Shown: one piece after another, positions 48,067 to 60,939 of the stretch
Layout of the letters: every line of letters begins with the position of its first letter
Numbering within the stretch: the stretch's first letter is position 1
Origin: Numida meleagris
Taxonomy: Eukaryota > Chordata > Aves > Galliformes > Numididae
Assembly: GCF_002078875.1 (NCBI RefSeq)
Contig: NC_034412.1
Coordinates: forward strand, 80,059,575 to 80,123,574
Direction of reading: 5' to 3'
Length of the DNA stretch: 64,000 nucleotides
The notes under the pieces: model-generated
The model's input: only the letters and a program-made list of their open reading frames with translations
Told to the model about the DNA's origin: nothing
Databases searched by the model: none
Translations under genes and position numbers: made by a program

Positions 48067-50407
48067 ATTTTATAGTTCATATCAAAGTCCTTTTGATGCT
48101 AACTGTCAGGTTTTTCATATTCCAAAGAGAGAGTGATGTGCATTAATTCGTACATGTATATGTACACAAATGGCAGATGTGGGCAGAGTTCTAAGTGCAA
48201 GATAAAAAGTCTTGCAGAAAGTCAAGAAGTAGTCATTATATATTTACGTGTCATTTCATCGCTTCCAAAAGCAGCCTCCTGCTCCGAGTCTCAGTGTTGA
48301 ATTTTGCAGTCTGCGAGTCTGGTTGTTCCTTAGGGTTGGACCACTTCTTTGTCAACTAGCTGACAGACTGAGTTACATCAATGTAAGTGAAGTTGACAAT
48401 AATTTGTCCAGAATGCAGTTTTCAGTCTTTCTGCTTGCAATAACCTGTAGCTTGATGTATATTTATTTATATATTTTCTGGAACAAATATACTACCTCTA
48501 AGTAGATTAAATGGTGTTATGCTCCTCTAAGAGGTCTCTAAAATTAGGCCAATTCTTAACAAGTTATTAATGGCAGACCCTACTTTCAAGTTATTCCTTT
48601 CACAATGTTTTTCACAAATTCATTTTGAGCTTTTTTCCGTTTCATTTACAAAATCATGCATTTTGATAGCAACGCTACTTTTAATATGCACATATTCAAG
48701 TTACTGTGAAAATATCACAGCAGATAAACCAGTATATGTATTGCTCCTCCTTAGTTTGCATAGTCATGATAGTCTATTTGCTGTAAACAGTAACAGCATG
48801 TTGTACTCTCCCACTGGGAAGAGGAAAAAGCATTTTCAACAGCAGCCTGAGAACGATCGTAAACAACAAAACAATCTGCAGAAAGACTAAAGTGATGCTT
48901 TCTTCCTGAACAAAGACTTCTAAAGACAGATAAACAAGGTAAGGTACCTGGGTACCAGTATGGCTAATATGGATATGTGTTGCATTTGAATTCCTCTCCT
49001 ACAGAAGCATGCATCCCCTGTGAGATGCAAAGCGTGCCTGTTGTAAACTGAAAGCTGTTTTGTTTCAGACTAAACCTCATAATGCACTCTCAGAGTGCAG
49101 GTAATTTAGGTCTCCAAATCCAAGGTTCAAGTGACCAGGCAAAAATCTTCTTTCTTTTCATTTTCTCACATTCATGTTGCCTCTAAACAGTCTGAAGATG
49201 TGAAACTCTCTGTTCAGAAACAAAGAGAGAAAAGCCCGATGTCACGACTCTGATAAGCAGATGACAAGGCAGCAGGTAAATTCCAGATATTTGGTTTGCC
49301 GATGGTGTTTATATCAGGAGTTATTTTTCTTTATTATGAATACTTTCTCTATCACTGAAACTGATTTTTTTTACTTCTGGGGGTTTTTGTGGTATCTGGA
49401 TATTCATACATATTCAGGAATTAAATGATGGTGAGCATTCCCTCTCACGGTTCAACTTTACATATTGTCTAAGATCATAGCTAAGTAGAAGTGTTGTTAG
49501 TTTTGTTGGGAATTTTCTGGCCATTATGGTGATAGCGTTGAACAGCCAACTGTTTTCTGGCAAGCACATTTCAGTAAGTCTCTGTGATAGAAGAGCTCCG
49601 GGATCAATCAAACCTCTTTCTGTTCTCCAAATTTGCAGTTTCATGCAGTTTCATGCAGTGACAGTCACAGCCCAAATGAAGAGTCTTGCTCCAAGCACCT
49701 CCGGCTTTTAGGGATGGTAAATTTGAAAGTTGCATCCTAATATGAGGTCACCTTTAATAACTGTATTTATGGAAGCAAAATTCTCTCTGATCAAGACCAC
49801 AGTCCTGAAATCTATCATTGGATCTCATCAGTGTGGCTTGATTTCATGTGGGGCTTTAAGACTGTTGGTTCATATTTCCTCATGTGCTTTTATTTGTGTA
49901 CCATGGCAGAATAAGCACAAGATGCATTTACATGAGTAGCACTGAAGGCTTTTTCCTGTTGCCTCGGGAAGTGTTCAGTGCCTGCACCCAGGCTTGCTTG
50001 CTGGCTGGGTTTCTTTGGCTACTGAGACAGAAAAAGAATCGTCTTTGTATGTTAAGCTGTTCCAGTTGTACTCTCAGCTGGAGATTCATTGCACATCACT
50101 TGGCTTAGCTCAAGCTTGTACCTCTTATATCCCAGCATTATGTAGTAGGTATTCGTCCTGTTTGTAAAATTCTTACACTTTTCACCATTAGATGGCATTT
50201 TTCAAAGTCCTGCCTCATATGCTAGGGAGGCAGCGAAGGCTCTGTGGGAGCCATATCATATCTCCACAGTGTGAGTGGCCTAATTGCCACCTCTGGGCTG
50301 GATCTGGCTCTTGTGTGTTACCCAGAGAACTGGGACAGGCGATGGTCTGACCACATGTGGGCAAATCCGTGGTTGTCACATCAGCATGTGCTGCTTGTGG
50401 CTACCTT
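48067..50407. other. Intergenic, no gene recognised
   Basis: AT-rich unique sequence. The open frame at 48570-48890 (106 codons) shows no recognisable domain and is taken as chance. Confidence 0.5.
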
Positions 50408-50462
50408 AGAATCACAGAATCATGAAGGCTGGAAAGACCACTATGATCATCCAGTCCAAACT
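50408..50462 (-). repeat. CR1 LINE 3' stub, antisense
   Basis: Only about 55 bases: 'agaatcacagaatcatgaaggctggaaagacc...gatcatccagtccaaa', the reverse complement of a CR1 terminus. Confidence 0.75.
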
Positions 50463-53400
50463 TTGTGGGCCTGATTCAAGCTTGGCTTACACTGTGAAAG
50501 GCTATGAAGTGCTGTGGAACCTTGCAAATGCTTTATTCACGATGCTCTGAAAAGGCTTCTGACCAAACAGCAAACACACCCCTGTGCCCAGAAGGGCAGC
50601 AGTTGTAGGCTATTTTGCCAGCAAAGACAGTAGCCTCGACTCCAGCTGTGTTTGAGAATTAGACAAAAGCTATGGATGAGCCAGAGACAAATCTGAGTGT
50701 GCAGAAGAAAGCACCTCTGGTCTGGACTTTCCTAACAGAGAGCTGGTTCCTCAGTCATCCCAGGGTGAGGAGCAGGAAACACTGCTCAAAGGCACAAATT
50801 TAGAGAGAAAAGAGGATCCTTATAGGGCAAAAGTCAGGCACAGGTAGAAAGGGAAATACCAAGAGGGGGAAAAAAAGAGCCAACACAATGAGAATAGGGA
50901 GATTTAAAGTAGATATATCATTAGTGGGGGGGAAGGGCGAGGAAAGGGGGGGTGAAAGCTAGATTACCCAGTGGCTAATAAAGGGCGAGTAGATGCATAT
51001 TCTCAGGCTGTAATTGTCTTCAGTTAATTTTTATGCTTTTATTATTTCGAGTTAAGAGAAAGAAGATGAGCTTGTCAGCACGTAAGGAGTTACTATTTGA
51101 GTCACAGTGAGTATGTTAGATCTCAGTAACCTAGTAAAATAGAATGCTCTTCATTACCTGTGGGTTATCTCTGTGGAACTCAATTCTGATGTAACCATGC
51201 CACAGCATGCAAAAATTTTTATAACTGCTACCTCAAAACGAAGAATTGAAACTGTGGCCTTTCTAACGTCACTGAAAAACATTCCATTTCAGTTCAGTGT
51301 GAATTCAGGATTTCATCTCAAACATGGAGCTTGTTCAATATGAGAGCTCTGCAAACTTGAGGTGAGTCAAAACCAAATCTTGGGAGCTCAGAAGGTTTCT
51401 TTTTCCAAAAACTAATGTAAGTTGTCAGGAATTTCTCTCGTTACTTCTTTGTGAAGAAGCTGTCTAGGGTTAGTACAAAATAAGCTGCAATGACCGGCTT
51501 CCTTTGAAGAACTGCTCTGTGTGGTGTGGCAGAGACAGGTTTCACAAAGTTTATTACAAAACAAGAATTTGCACGCAGGACTTTCAATTAGAACATTATC
51601 TCCTCTAATCCAAGAATTCTCTTTTTTTCCTGGCTTGGAGTGTGCTGTGCTTTACAGGCAAACACAAAGGCAAAACAGCCATGTGCTCTGAATAACTTGC
51701 ATTCAAATTAGATTGACAACATAATGAGAGATGAATAATGTTATATTTGGAAGTCGTTGATAGAAATCATCCCCAGCTCATATCTTGAGAGGATAGTAGG
51801 ATGAGTGGTTATCTATGGCTCTGTTGCTCTGCTGCTTCTTTCACAGTCATTTTCTTTTCTCATCTTGCCTGGCACTCTTCAAAAATAGCCTCTTAAGATA
51901 TGAAATTTATCTTTATTCTTCTAAAAAGATATCCTCCTCACTTTCTGGATGGACCCTTATAATGCTCCAGTTATGTTTTAGAGTTCGTGTACTCAAATCC
52001 TCTCTGATTTCCAGGACAGGTCTTAAATCACACATTACATACCCTTATCCCCCAATATTCTGCTTTGGGTTTACAGTTCCAGTTAAAGTTACATCTGTGA
52101 AAGAAGATGACATGAGCAAGCATCTTGCCGCTCCCTATCCTTTTAAAATATCAAATCAATTTGAGGGCTTAACTTATTGTTATAGTTTATACTGAACCTC
52201 CTGAATCAGTTCATTGAATTTTAGCTGTAGCTATATAAAATTCTATACAGTGAAATTATTTGGCCATACTGAGAATGGCTATGCTGTGATCCATCAATGC
52301 CACTAACTGCCAGTAATAAAGAAATCTCCCTTTCTGTTCATTTCAGTGAATTTCTAAAACCACTGTTGAATGCTAGAAGTATATTTAACCAGGTTTTATT
52401 TTTTTTCTTTCTTTTAAGTAGCATATTGATGATATTTACCTGAAATGCACTTCACCGTTGCTGGTTTCAGTGGCTGTCTAAAAGATGCTGGGAAGACCCA
52501 AGGAAATACAGACTTGTAAGACTGGCCTTAGAAGTGAGCAAGATAGTGGAAACATCTGTTAGGGAGCAGATTATAATTCAGTTAGGGATGTGATTTAGTA
52601 AGGGGAAAGCTGCATAGTTCTGTTAAAAGAAGATCATGTAAGACAAATGTATTAGGGTCATTTCAACGCACTGCTGAATTGATAAAGATGAAATTGTTGA
52701 CATAATTCATCAAGATTTCAGGAAAGTATTTGTTACAGACTGTACAGGAGATCGATTTACAAGGTCAGGAAGCAGAGCATAGGGGACAACTCCTGAAATG
52801 GAATACAAATTGGTTTAGGCACAAGAAACAGATGGTGTCAGTAAAACGAAACAATTCAGGGTGCAGTGAGGTACGGATGTGCATGAACATGAATACTGAA
52901 TGCCACGTGACTTAGTGCCCGAATCATTTGTTGTGCTAGGAATGTGGATGTGGGTAGGTCTTCATAGCTTTGGAGTAAAGAGTTGCAAACCACACTGGGG
53001 TGATTGATTGGAAAACAACTTGAAAAATGCAAATCACTGTGGAGAATTTCATGCAGTAAATGCAGTTCTAAAGTCCTCTGTGGATAGCAGAAAAATGCCT
53101 AAAATTCACAGGTGATTAACCACTTCTACCTGCTTTTTAACACCATCTGTGCACCTTATTAAATACCAAATTGAAACAGATACATTTTCCTGGTGCGTCA
53201 GAATCAGCGCAACCACTGAAGTTGAGAAAAATGACATTGTGCTGTTAGTGAAAGCCACAAATAGTGAAGATTTTGAGGGCACTCAGTGCTGACCATCAGC
53301 AAAGCGTCCAAGTGCCTTAACCAAGCTTTGATTTCTTCTTATCGTGTGGATTTTTTCTCCTTATTTTAGAGATAGACTAAGAAGAGTATTGCACTGAGAA

Positions 53401-56004
53401 TGACAGCAAGCAAACACTTCAAGCTCATTGGGGATTCCTAACAACTGATGATATTCTACTGAAGTCTCATCCTTCGTGTACAAGCTGCCTGCCATCCCCC
53501 TCAAACACTGAAACAACAAGGGGCCACATTACTCAGTACACTTCTTCAGGTGATAATGCAGTTGCTTCTATTAAAGCAGAAAGGCCAGATGTCTTAAAGT
53601 TTGGGTGGGAGTTAGGCTCCTCCTAGCATCTGATGTTCCACCATCGGTCTCTCCCCATCTTCTGGCCCTACAGTTGCTTGAACAATGTAGTCTTCTGGGC
53701 TCCACCTCCAGTGGAGAAAGCACCAATTAATTTTTTTTTTATTCCAGACTTTAAATGTATGTATTTCTGTAAAGTAAAAACACTTTGACTCAACAAGGTT
53801 CCTGAGCTAAAACTTTTAAATCTCAGACAGAGAAAACTCATCATGGAGAAAATGTTGACAAAAAACATATAGTGCCTGACATGTTCAGCAGAGGCTTGCA
53901 AGTCTTTGGTTCACTACCTCTACATACAGCCAACCACACCAAACTGCTCGTACAGACATCCAAAACTACCCCTTCTCTCCTACTGGCAGGTTTTGGGAAT
54001 TTCACTTGCAAAAAAAGGCAGATGTAAAACAGATAACTTAAGGTATCACAGACCTGCACAGCTTATACAAATTATTTCAAATCCTTTTTCATTTATTTTT
54101 ACGATTGGCTTAAAGTTGTGATTCAGAATCTGTGCCATAATTCTCACTTGTCCCTCCAAAGTGCCTCTGGATGACAAGGTAATGACCAGAGATAGTACCT
54201 GCTTCAGCCCACAATCTCTACTGATGAACACAAGTCAGACTTCTTATCCCTTATCTTACCTAGTTTTAAGGGGTTCTGCTTGGTACAAACTGTTTGGTGC
54301 CTCCACCATTTGTAAGAGTGAGTAAATAAACAGTACTATCCACTCAGAATAGGAGATTAAATTTTCAATTGATTCAGTGACCAAAAAGCATGAAGAAAAC
54401 AAAACCCTTCTTGGTAAAAGAGATCACTTAAAAAATAAACAGTTTCGAGGCGAGAATAAAAGCAAAAGCTATGAAATTCAAAGGTAAGACAAGCAGCGAT
54501 GAATAAATTAAAGACTGGTTTCACTGAACCAATCATTTGTTGTCTGAGAATTTAATAGGATCATAAACTCATCAATAAAATGTAAAAGCCAAGTGAAATT
54601 CTGGAATAACTTGACAGCTTTTACATAATACATATGTATGGTCCAGAATAGTTAGAGGAGGAGTGTATGCTTAAAAAGAGCTTGTAAGCACCCCAGTACT
54701 ACGAGGTGAAAAATCAAACTTTATAACATAGAGCAATTAGAAATTACTGACAAAACAAAGCAGGTGTCTACCAGCTGCTTTGATTCTGCATGACCAACAC
54801 AAGAAAGCAAGAGGAGAGAAGACAAGAGACATTAATTTTAGAGTACCATCCACTCCCGTGGGTCCTGTGACACAGGAATTACTGTGTTTTTTTTTTTTTT
54901 TTTCTGCTTGATTAAAACCTGGAGCATAAAAACAGATTCCTTAATTTCTTCTGTTAAAGCTGTTGCATTTTTTATGACTAAATATTTATGTGAAGAGAAA
55001 GAGGTTATATCCCACCAGTTATGACCTTAGCTGAAACATCGGTATCCAAGACTCAGCTCATTGCATCACTTAACACTGAACTGCTTTCACCAACCGGTAA
55101 AGCTTCTAGAGAGATAAAAGGATGCTCAAGAAACTTCCCCTAGAAGTGACTGAAGTTGAAGACCCCAAAAGTCTTCAAAATTTGAATACAGAGCGCATAA
55201 ACTTCAGCTTAGCGGCTCTGCATGGTACATTACCCATCCCATGGTGTGTAGTCAGTTTTGATAAGAAATTCCCCTTGACTCCAGAAAAACTGTGTACTAA
55301 AACTGATACATATTATTTTCTTCCAGATAAACATTTTTAAATGGAAAAATATTTTGCTGTGATATTCTCAACAATTTCTGGTTCAATTTTATTCTTGTGT
55401 TCTCTGTCAGCCATCCTTCTTTCTATATTCCCTCCTAATGACTAGAAAGGACAGGATCTCCACCTCATTTTTTTTGCCTACAGTCTGCTGGTTATTGACT
55501 ACATGTGGAAAGTGATAGTCTTTGTGCCAAAGAGTGTGTGGTCACAGCAATAAATGCCTCTGAAATGGCCAGACAGCTTTCTGGGATTTGATATACTCCT
55601 CCAGTTGAAAAATGAACTTACAAGTCTGAAAAGCCACTCATATGTCAGATCCGATGACAGTACTAGGGCACTCTTCAATTTCACAGTAACAGAAAGTAGC
55701 CTCAGTTCCCTACCTGGATTCCTCAGTAAAATGAACCATTTCTTATATTTTTCTAACACACTTAGATGAACATAAAATGCAGCACACGTTTCCTTAGTAC
55801 CCATCAGTTGTGCCTGTCTGAGTCACTTGACAAAATATTTTCTCTGATCTTATACTGCATTTCTAGTTCCATCAGTAGCAAGATATTTTAAGGGAAATAA
55901 TAATAATACAGAAGGAGGGCAGTGAAAGGCTCTTGACAGGAGGAGTTTGATGCCTCTGGGAAAACAGAATTTATTTACACTGTCTATACTCAATTATAAC
56001 AACA
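50463..56004. other. Intergenic, no gene recognised
   Basis: Long AT-rich stretch. It includes a G-rich patch at 50.92-50.96 kb and a T17-type run at about 54887-54903. No exon or recognised transposon was seen. Confidence 0.5.
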
Positions 56005-56097
56005 AGGTGGCAACCCTGCCCATGGGTGGGGGTTGGAACTAGTTGATTTTTAAGGTCCCTTCCAACTCAAGCAGTCCTATGATTCTGTATGATTCTC
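56005..56097 (+). repeat. CR1 LINE 3' end, sense
   Basis: About 93 bases: 'gtggcaaccctgcccatggg', 'ggttggaactagttgatttttaaggtcccttccaactc', then 'cctatgattctgtatgattct'. Confidence 0.88.
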
Positions 56098-56593
56098 AGT
56101 TTTTGTATTTTTTTTTTCTTTACTGCTAGTTCCTACTGAGTTTTCCTTACTTCTATGTTGAGGGAAAGAAGGACCATGAATTCTGCTGGTGAAAGTAAAA
56201 TAATTTACTCATAAACCTTACAGAGTTATCTACTTTCACTAGCAAAACAATCAATTGAGTTATTAATCAATTAATTTTACATGTACTCTTAAAGAACTTG
56301 GTGTCGTCTTGGTTGAGTTGGATTTAGGCTCTCCCCAGCACCTTCCACATGCTCATCCATAGCCTGGTGCTCCCACGGGATTCCACTGAAGTTCATGTCA
56401 GGATTAGTATGTCCACTCAAGAGAGCATTTGAGCCCAGCGGCTCTGCGTAATGAGTGTTTACTGATAATATCTAGGGACCAGACCAAATACCTGTGTCCA
56501 GAATCCTACTCATTCTCTGAGTATTTCAGCCTTAGCTAGCCAGTAGGCAAACAGCTGTTTTTCAAGGAACCCCATATTTCCCGAGGTTCAGGT
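56098..56593. other. Spacer between CR1 stubs, no gene recognised
   Basis: AT-rich at its left and mixed at its right. Nothing was identified. Confidence 0.5.
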
Positions 56594-56656
56594 AATCATA
56601 GAATCATAGAATTGCTCAGGTTGGAATAGACCTTGAAGATCATCAAGTCCAACTGA
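56594..56656 (-). repeat. CR1 LINE 3' stub, antisense, abutting an AT repeat
   Basis: 'aatcatagaatcatagaattgctcaggttgg' followed by 'gaccttgaagatcatcaagtccaac' is the reverse complement of a CR1 terminus. It stops abruptly where a TATA-rich microsatellite begins. Confidence 0.85.
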
Positions 56657-56705
56657 TACAGTATATACATATATACAGTATATAATATAATATATAATAC
56701 AATAG
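56657..56705. repeat. AT-rich microsatellite
   Basis: Degenerate run of TATACA/TATAAT units (about 50 bases) directly joined to the inner end of a CR1 stub. Confidence 0.75.
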
Positions 56706-59599
56706 TTTATCCCTTCCCTCCTTTGGCCTGACCTCACCCTTCCTAGAGCTCTCTTGTGAGGTTCACAGTCAGGTCCTGTCATCCTGTCTCTTCCGCCAAA
56801 TTCCCTTTTTTTCCAGGGGAGGCAGCCACTCAACTCTGAACTCCGGAATCCAGTTGCTCCAGCTAACAATCATACAACAGAAAAAAAAGAAAAAAAAAGA
56901 AATAAAATGAAGACTGTTTCCAATTTTAATATTACACACAGCACCTAAAATACAAAAGAATATAACACAGTGAAAGAGCAAAACTGTTGAGGAGGAAAAA
57001 AGAAACAGCATCACTTTAAAGATCTTTTGTTGTTTGCCTATGATGTGTCCTTCACGGACTTGACTGGGCACAAAAGGATTCAACATAAATGAATAACTGC
57101 TTCTGATCTGCAGATCATATTGTCCTGCTGACAGACCATGCATGTGAAGTAGAAGAGCTGAAACAGGATAGTGAAACCAGCAATGAACCTGAGAAAATTG
57201 AGAAGGTGCAGCTGGAATATAAATGGACAAAAAGCAGACTCTGACAAGGAAAGGCAAGAATCAAAGGAAATAAAAAAATTGGGGAACACATAAATGCACT
57301 CTTAAACATGGGATGCTTCCACCAAAATGCACAAATGAGGCTTTGAATGTGTACTTATCCAGTATTACTTTAACAAGACTGCAAAACAGAATAACACTGC
57401 TATAAATTACCAAAGGTACTAAAATATCTGTTTTATCTATGATAGGTTAGAGCCTCATTCAGAGGTATTTAAACCCTGATTAAACAGAACCCTGAAACAT
57501 CTGTGTAGAGTCAGATTGAATCGTCCTTCAGGAGACAAGTACTACATGTTTTCATTACATTTCAATTATGTAGCCTGCCCAGATCTTAAGGATTTACACC
57601 GCTCTTTTAATCATATATTTCTTTAGAGCTGGACATGGATGTAATGATCATGTTAGTGCAGTAGATAAACAATAACAAAATTAAGCTGCAAAATTTGAAG
57701 CAATCTATTCATTGGCTTATCCATGGATAAAAAACAGAGTTGTTTTCTCTCTTTATGTCTTACAAAGACACTGATTTCTGAAAGCTGTCTTTTAAAACTT
57801 TTGATTAAATAGTCTACAAGTGAAAACTGTTGGTTAAATCTCCCAGATACGTTTACCTGAGCAATTGCATAAAAGAGCCAGAGTAGGTTGGGTCTGGCTC
57901 TGAATGTTTAATTTGTCCAAGCAAAAAAACACAAACAAACACAAATAAGCCAACCATAAAACTTTACAGAAAGTCTGGAGCCTTCTCAATGAAATGTAGA
58001 AAATATTTTAAAAAGTGGAAGGTGGGTAACCTGGGTGAAAAGACAGATGAACTCAAGATACCAAGGAGAAGTTTGATCATAGAGAAAGAGTTGCAGAGAA
58101 AAGAGATGAAGCATGAAAAGCAGATAAATTTATCTAGTGAATTTATAGAGAAGGATAGCAAAGGAGGTAACAGATGTGGAGACAAAACAACAGGATGTTT
58201 CAGTACTCCTAAAATCTGCAGTTCTGCTTCCAGGTTCTGTTTGAGACTTTTACTTGTCTTGCGCAAGACGACTGCTTTTCTCTTCAGCTCATTTCTAATT
58301 TAGGGTTGATAGTACTTCTTTTCAATCATTTTCCTGGTTTGTTTGTGTGATTTGAGGTAGAAACATCTGCCCAGAGCCCAGCAGAGTGACCCGGTCCTGG
58401 CCAAGTCCTTCTGTATTAACTACTGGTAAGTAAAACTGAGAGAATCGGGAAAGGTGAAGAAGGTGCCAATGTGTATCAGGCACTAAATGTGATTATTTAA
58501 AAATACATGTTTTTTTTTTTTTAATTTCCTTTCTGGTCCCATCAAGCCCATTCAAAGCATACTTCAGCTTATTTTTTATTTATTCCCCTGAATCTTGCTT
58601 TTTAATTCAAAAGAAAGTGGTTATTCTCATCCAAAGCTTGGGCTTTCTGAAAAACACAAGCTCTCATCAGATCTTTGATAAAATCATAAGAGCTGGAAAC
58701 GTTGAGAATTCCTTTTGTTTTATAACCTCTCTTTCATGAATATTTACTTCTCATTTGAATAATTATCATCAATAAAAATGAAAACTTTTGTCTGTTAGGA
58801 CTGCAGGCAGCTTTGGGATTAAAATGAGTGACATCCCTCAAAAAGTGAGGGTTATTAGAGAGTTATCTATCTTACAAGCAGAGCCCTTTTTGCAAGAGCA
58901 TTCTGAGTGTGGAGTACTACAAGACCAAGAAAACAGAGGAGAGGCATTCCATAAATGAGAATTAAAACTAGGAAAAAGATTGTTTAATTCAAATATACTA
59001 GTAATGGTAAGGCTTTAATTATTACAATAATATGAACATTATGGGGTTTCTAATATCATTAACAATTCTTCTAATCAGTGGGTTTAATTTATAACATTTT
59101 TTTAATGTCATTTTCATTATTTGCTATTTGCCTGTGCAAATGACATGGTTTCTTTTTCAGCAAGGATTTGCTGAGAAGCCTGAGAGAATGTGCAGGATTG
59201 TGATGTATTGCACACATGACAATGTATGCAATAACAGACCACAGAAAAATATGAACAAAGAGGAAAGATGAATGTACCCTCTAGAGCACTAAAGTTACAG
59301 AATGCCTAGAGATGACAAAAAGCTAATTTAGAAGAAAATGGTCCATAATTTGGAGAAAATGTATGAGTTTGATTAATAATTTGCACCTAAAATGTATGAA
59401 CTCTGCATATACCTTACCAAACTACAGTTCCATACTAAAGCCAGCTGTTCTTTTGGTCTTTTATATATATATATGCAGGTAACCATATATATTTATTAGA
59501 CTTGTTAATCTTAATTCAAAGAGAGTTCCTGTTGGGTTTATGTGTGGCCTATGTTTCTTCCCATGTAAGCTGCAAATTATTCACCTGGAATAGAAAAAA
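56706..59599. other. Intergenic, no gene recognised
   Basis: AT-rich, with an A-rich run at 56880-56905. A 160-codon open frame on the - strand (56769-57257) begins without an ATG and is discussed among the findings. Nothing else was recognised. Confidence 0.5.
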
Positions 59600-59850
59600 A
59601 GCAAGTCCAGAAGAAGGCCATGAAAATGATCAGAGGCCTGGAGCACCTCTTCTATGAGGAAGGGCTGAGAAATTTGGGGTTCGTTAGTTTAGAGAAGGCT
59701 CTGGGGAGACCTTCCAGTGTTTAAAGAGGACCTACAGGAAAGATGAAGAAGAGAATGTAGGAATAGGACAAGGGGTAATGTTATCCATGTTGAGACTGAG
59801 GGGTCACCTGCTTGAAGGGCTGTGAAGATGTAAAAGAAGAACCTCTTGAC
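59600..59850 (+). repeat. CR1 LINE fragment, sense (first of a pair)
   Basis: Recognisable CR1 segments: 'agtccagaagaaggccatgaaaatgatcagagg', 'gagcacctcttctatgagga', 'gggctgagaaatttggggtt', 'gagaccttccagtgtttaaag'. The terminal repeat is lacking, so it is cut at the 3' side. It is a decayed piece of the reverse-transcriptase 3' end. Confidence 0.8.
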
Positions 59851-59985
59851 TTTTCTAGAGAACAGAATGACACTGTTACTAGATGCCAAAGCTCAAACAA
59901 CATCCTAACAATGGAGATGGTGTGTGTTATTGTTTCATCTTGGATTGTTTGTTGTGTTATTTAAAACAAATAATAATTGTGGGGG
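59851..59985. other. Spacer between paired CR1 fragments
   Basis: About 135 bases of AT-rich sequence with no recognised content. Confidence 0.5.
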
Positions 59986-60706
59986 GCAATCCCAAACATC
60001 AGTACAGGCTGGGTGACGAGTGAATAGAGAGCAGCCCTGCACATCAGGAGTTAGAGGTACTGGTGGATGAGAAGCTTGATATGAGGTGGCAACGTGGACT
60101 TGCAGTCCATAAAACCAAACATATTCTGGGTTGCACTGAAAAAACCATGGCCAGCAGGGTGAGGGAGGTGATCCTCCCCCTCTGCTCCACTGTTGTGAGG
60201 CCCCACCTGAAGTGCTGTGTTCACCTCTGAGAGCCCCAGAATAAGTGGTACAGGGACCTGTTGGAGTGAGTTCACAGGAGGGCCACGGAGATTATCAGAT
60301 TGCTGGACAACCCTTTCAGTGAAGACAGGCTGAGAGAGTTGGGGTTATTCAGCCTGGAGAAGAGAAAGCTTTGTGGAGACCTTCCAGTATTTTAAAGAGG
60401 ACCCGTAGGAAAGATAGAAAATGGACTCTTTATTGTTGATTAATATGATAGGAAAAGGGATAGTTGTTTTAAGGAAGAAGAGGGTAGGTTTAGATTAGAT
60501 GTTGGGGAAAAAATATTCAGTGTGATGGTGGTGAGGCACTGGAACTAGTTGCCTGGAGAAGCTGTGGATGCCTCATCCCTGGTCAAGGTCAGGTTGGATG
60601 GAGCTTTAGGCAGCCTGATCTAGTGGAGGATGTCCCTAGGCACATCAGGGGGGTCGGAATTTGATGGTCTTTAAGGTCCCTTCCAACCTAAGCCATTCTA
60701 TGATTT
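59986..60706 (+). repeat. CR1 LINE fragment, sense, longest copy in window
   Basis: About 720 bases reading from 'atcccaaacatcagtacaggctgggtgacgag' through 'gtgaggccccacctgaagtgctgtgttcacc', 'ggccacggagattatcagattgctgg' and 'ggcactggaactagttgcctgg' to 'ttccaacctaagccattctatgatt'. It covers the C-terminal part of the reverse-transcriptase frame and the 3'UTR. The frame is broken by stops, so it is inactive. It ends about 490 bp upstream of the CCDC149 start codon. Confidence 0.92.
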
Positions 60707-60939
60707 ATGTTACTTGTCTAGTTTGGTCTGAGATGAGGGTCTTGATCCATTGAACTCCTCTCCCTCACAGTGTATCCACATTTCCCAATTTAGGCATTTT
60801 TGAGGTGGTTGTGCCTTGGGTGGATTTTGTCTGTGAGGATGTAGAACGCTGCAGCTGCATTTGCAGTGCAGTTAATGGTATGGCTGACCCCTCAGGTACC
60901 CAGAGGAATGGGGAGCACCGTGTGCGCAGTGCACTTGAA

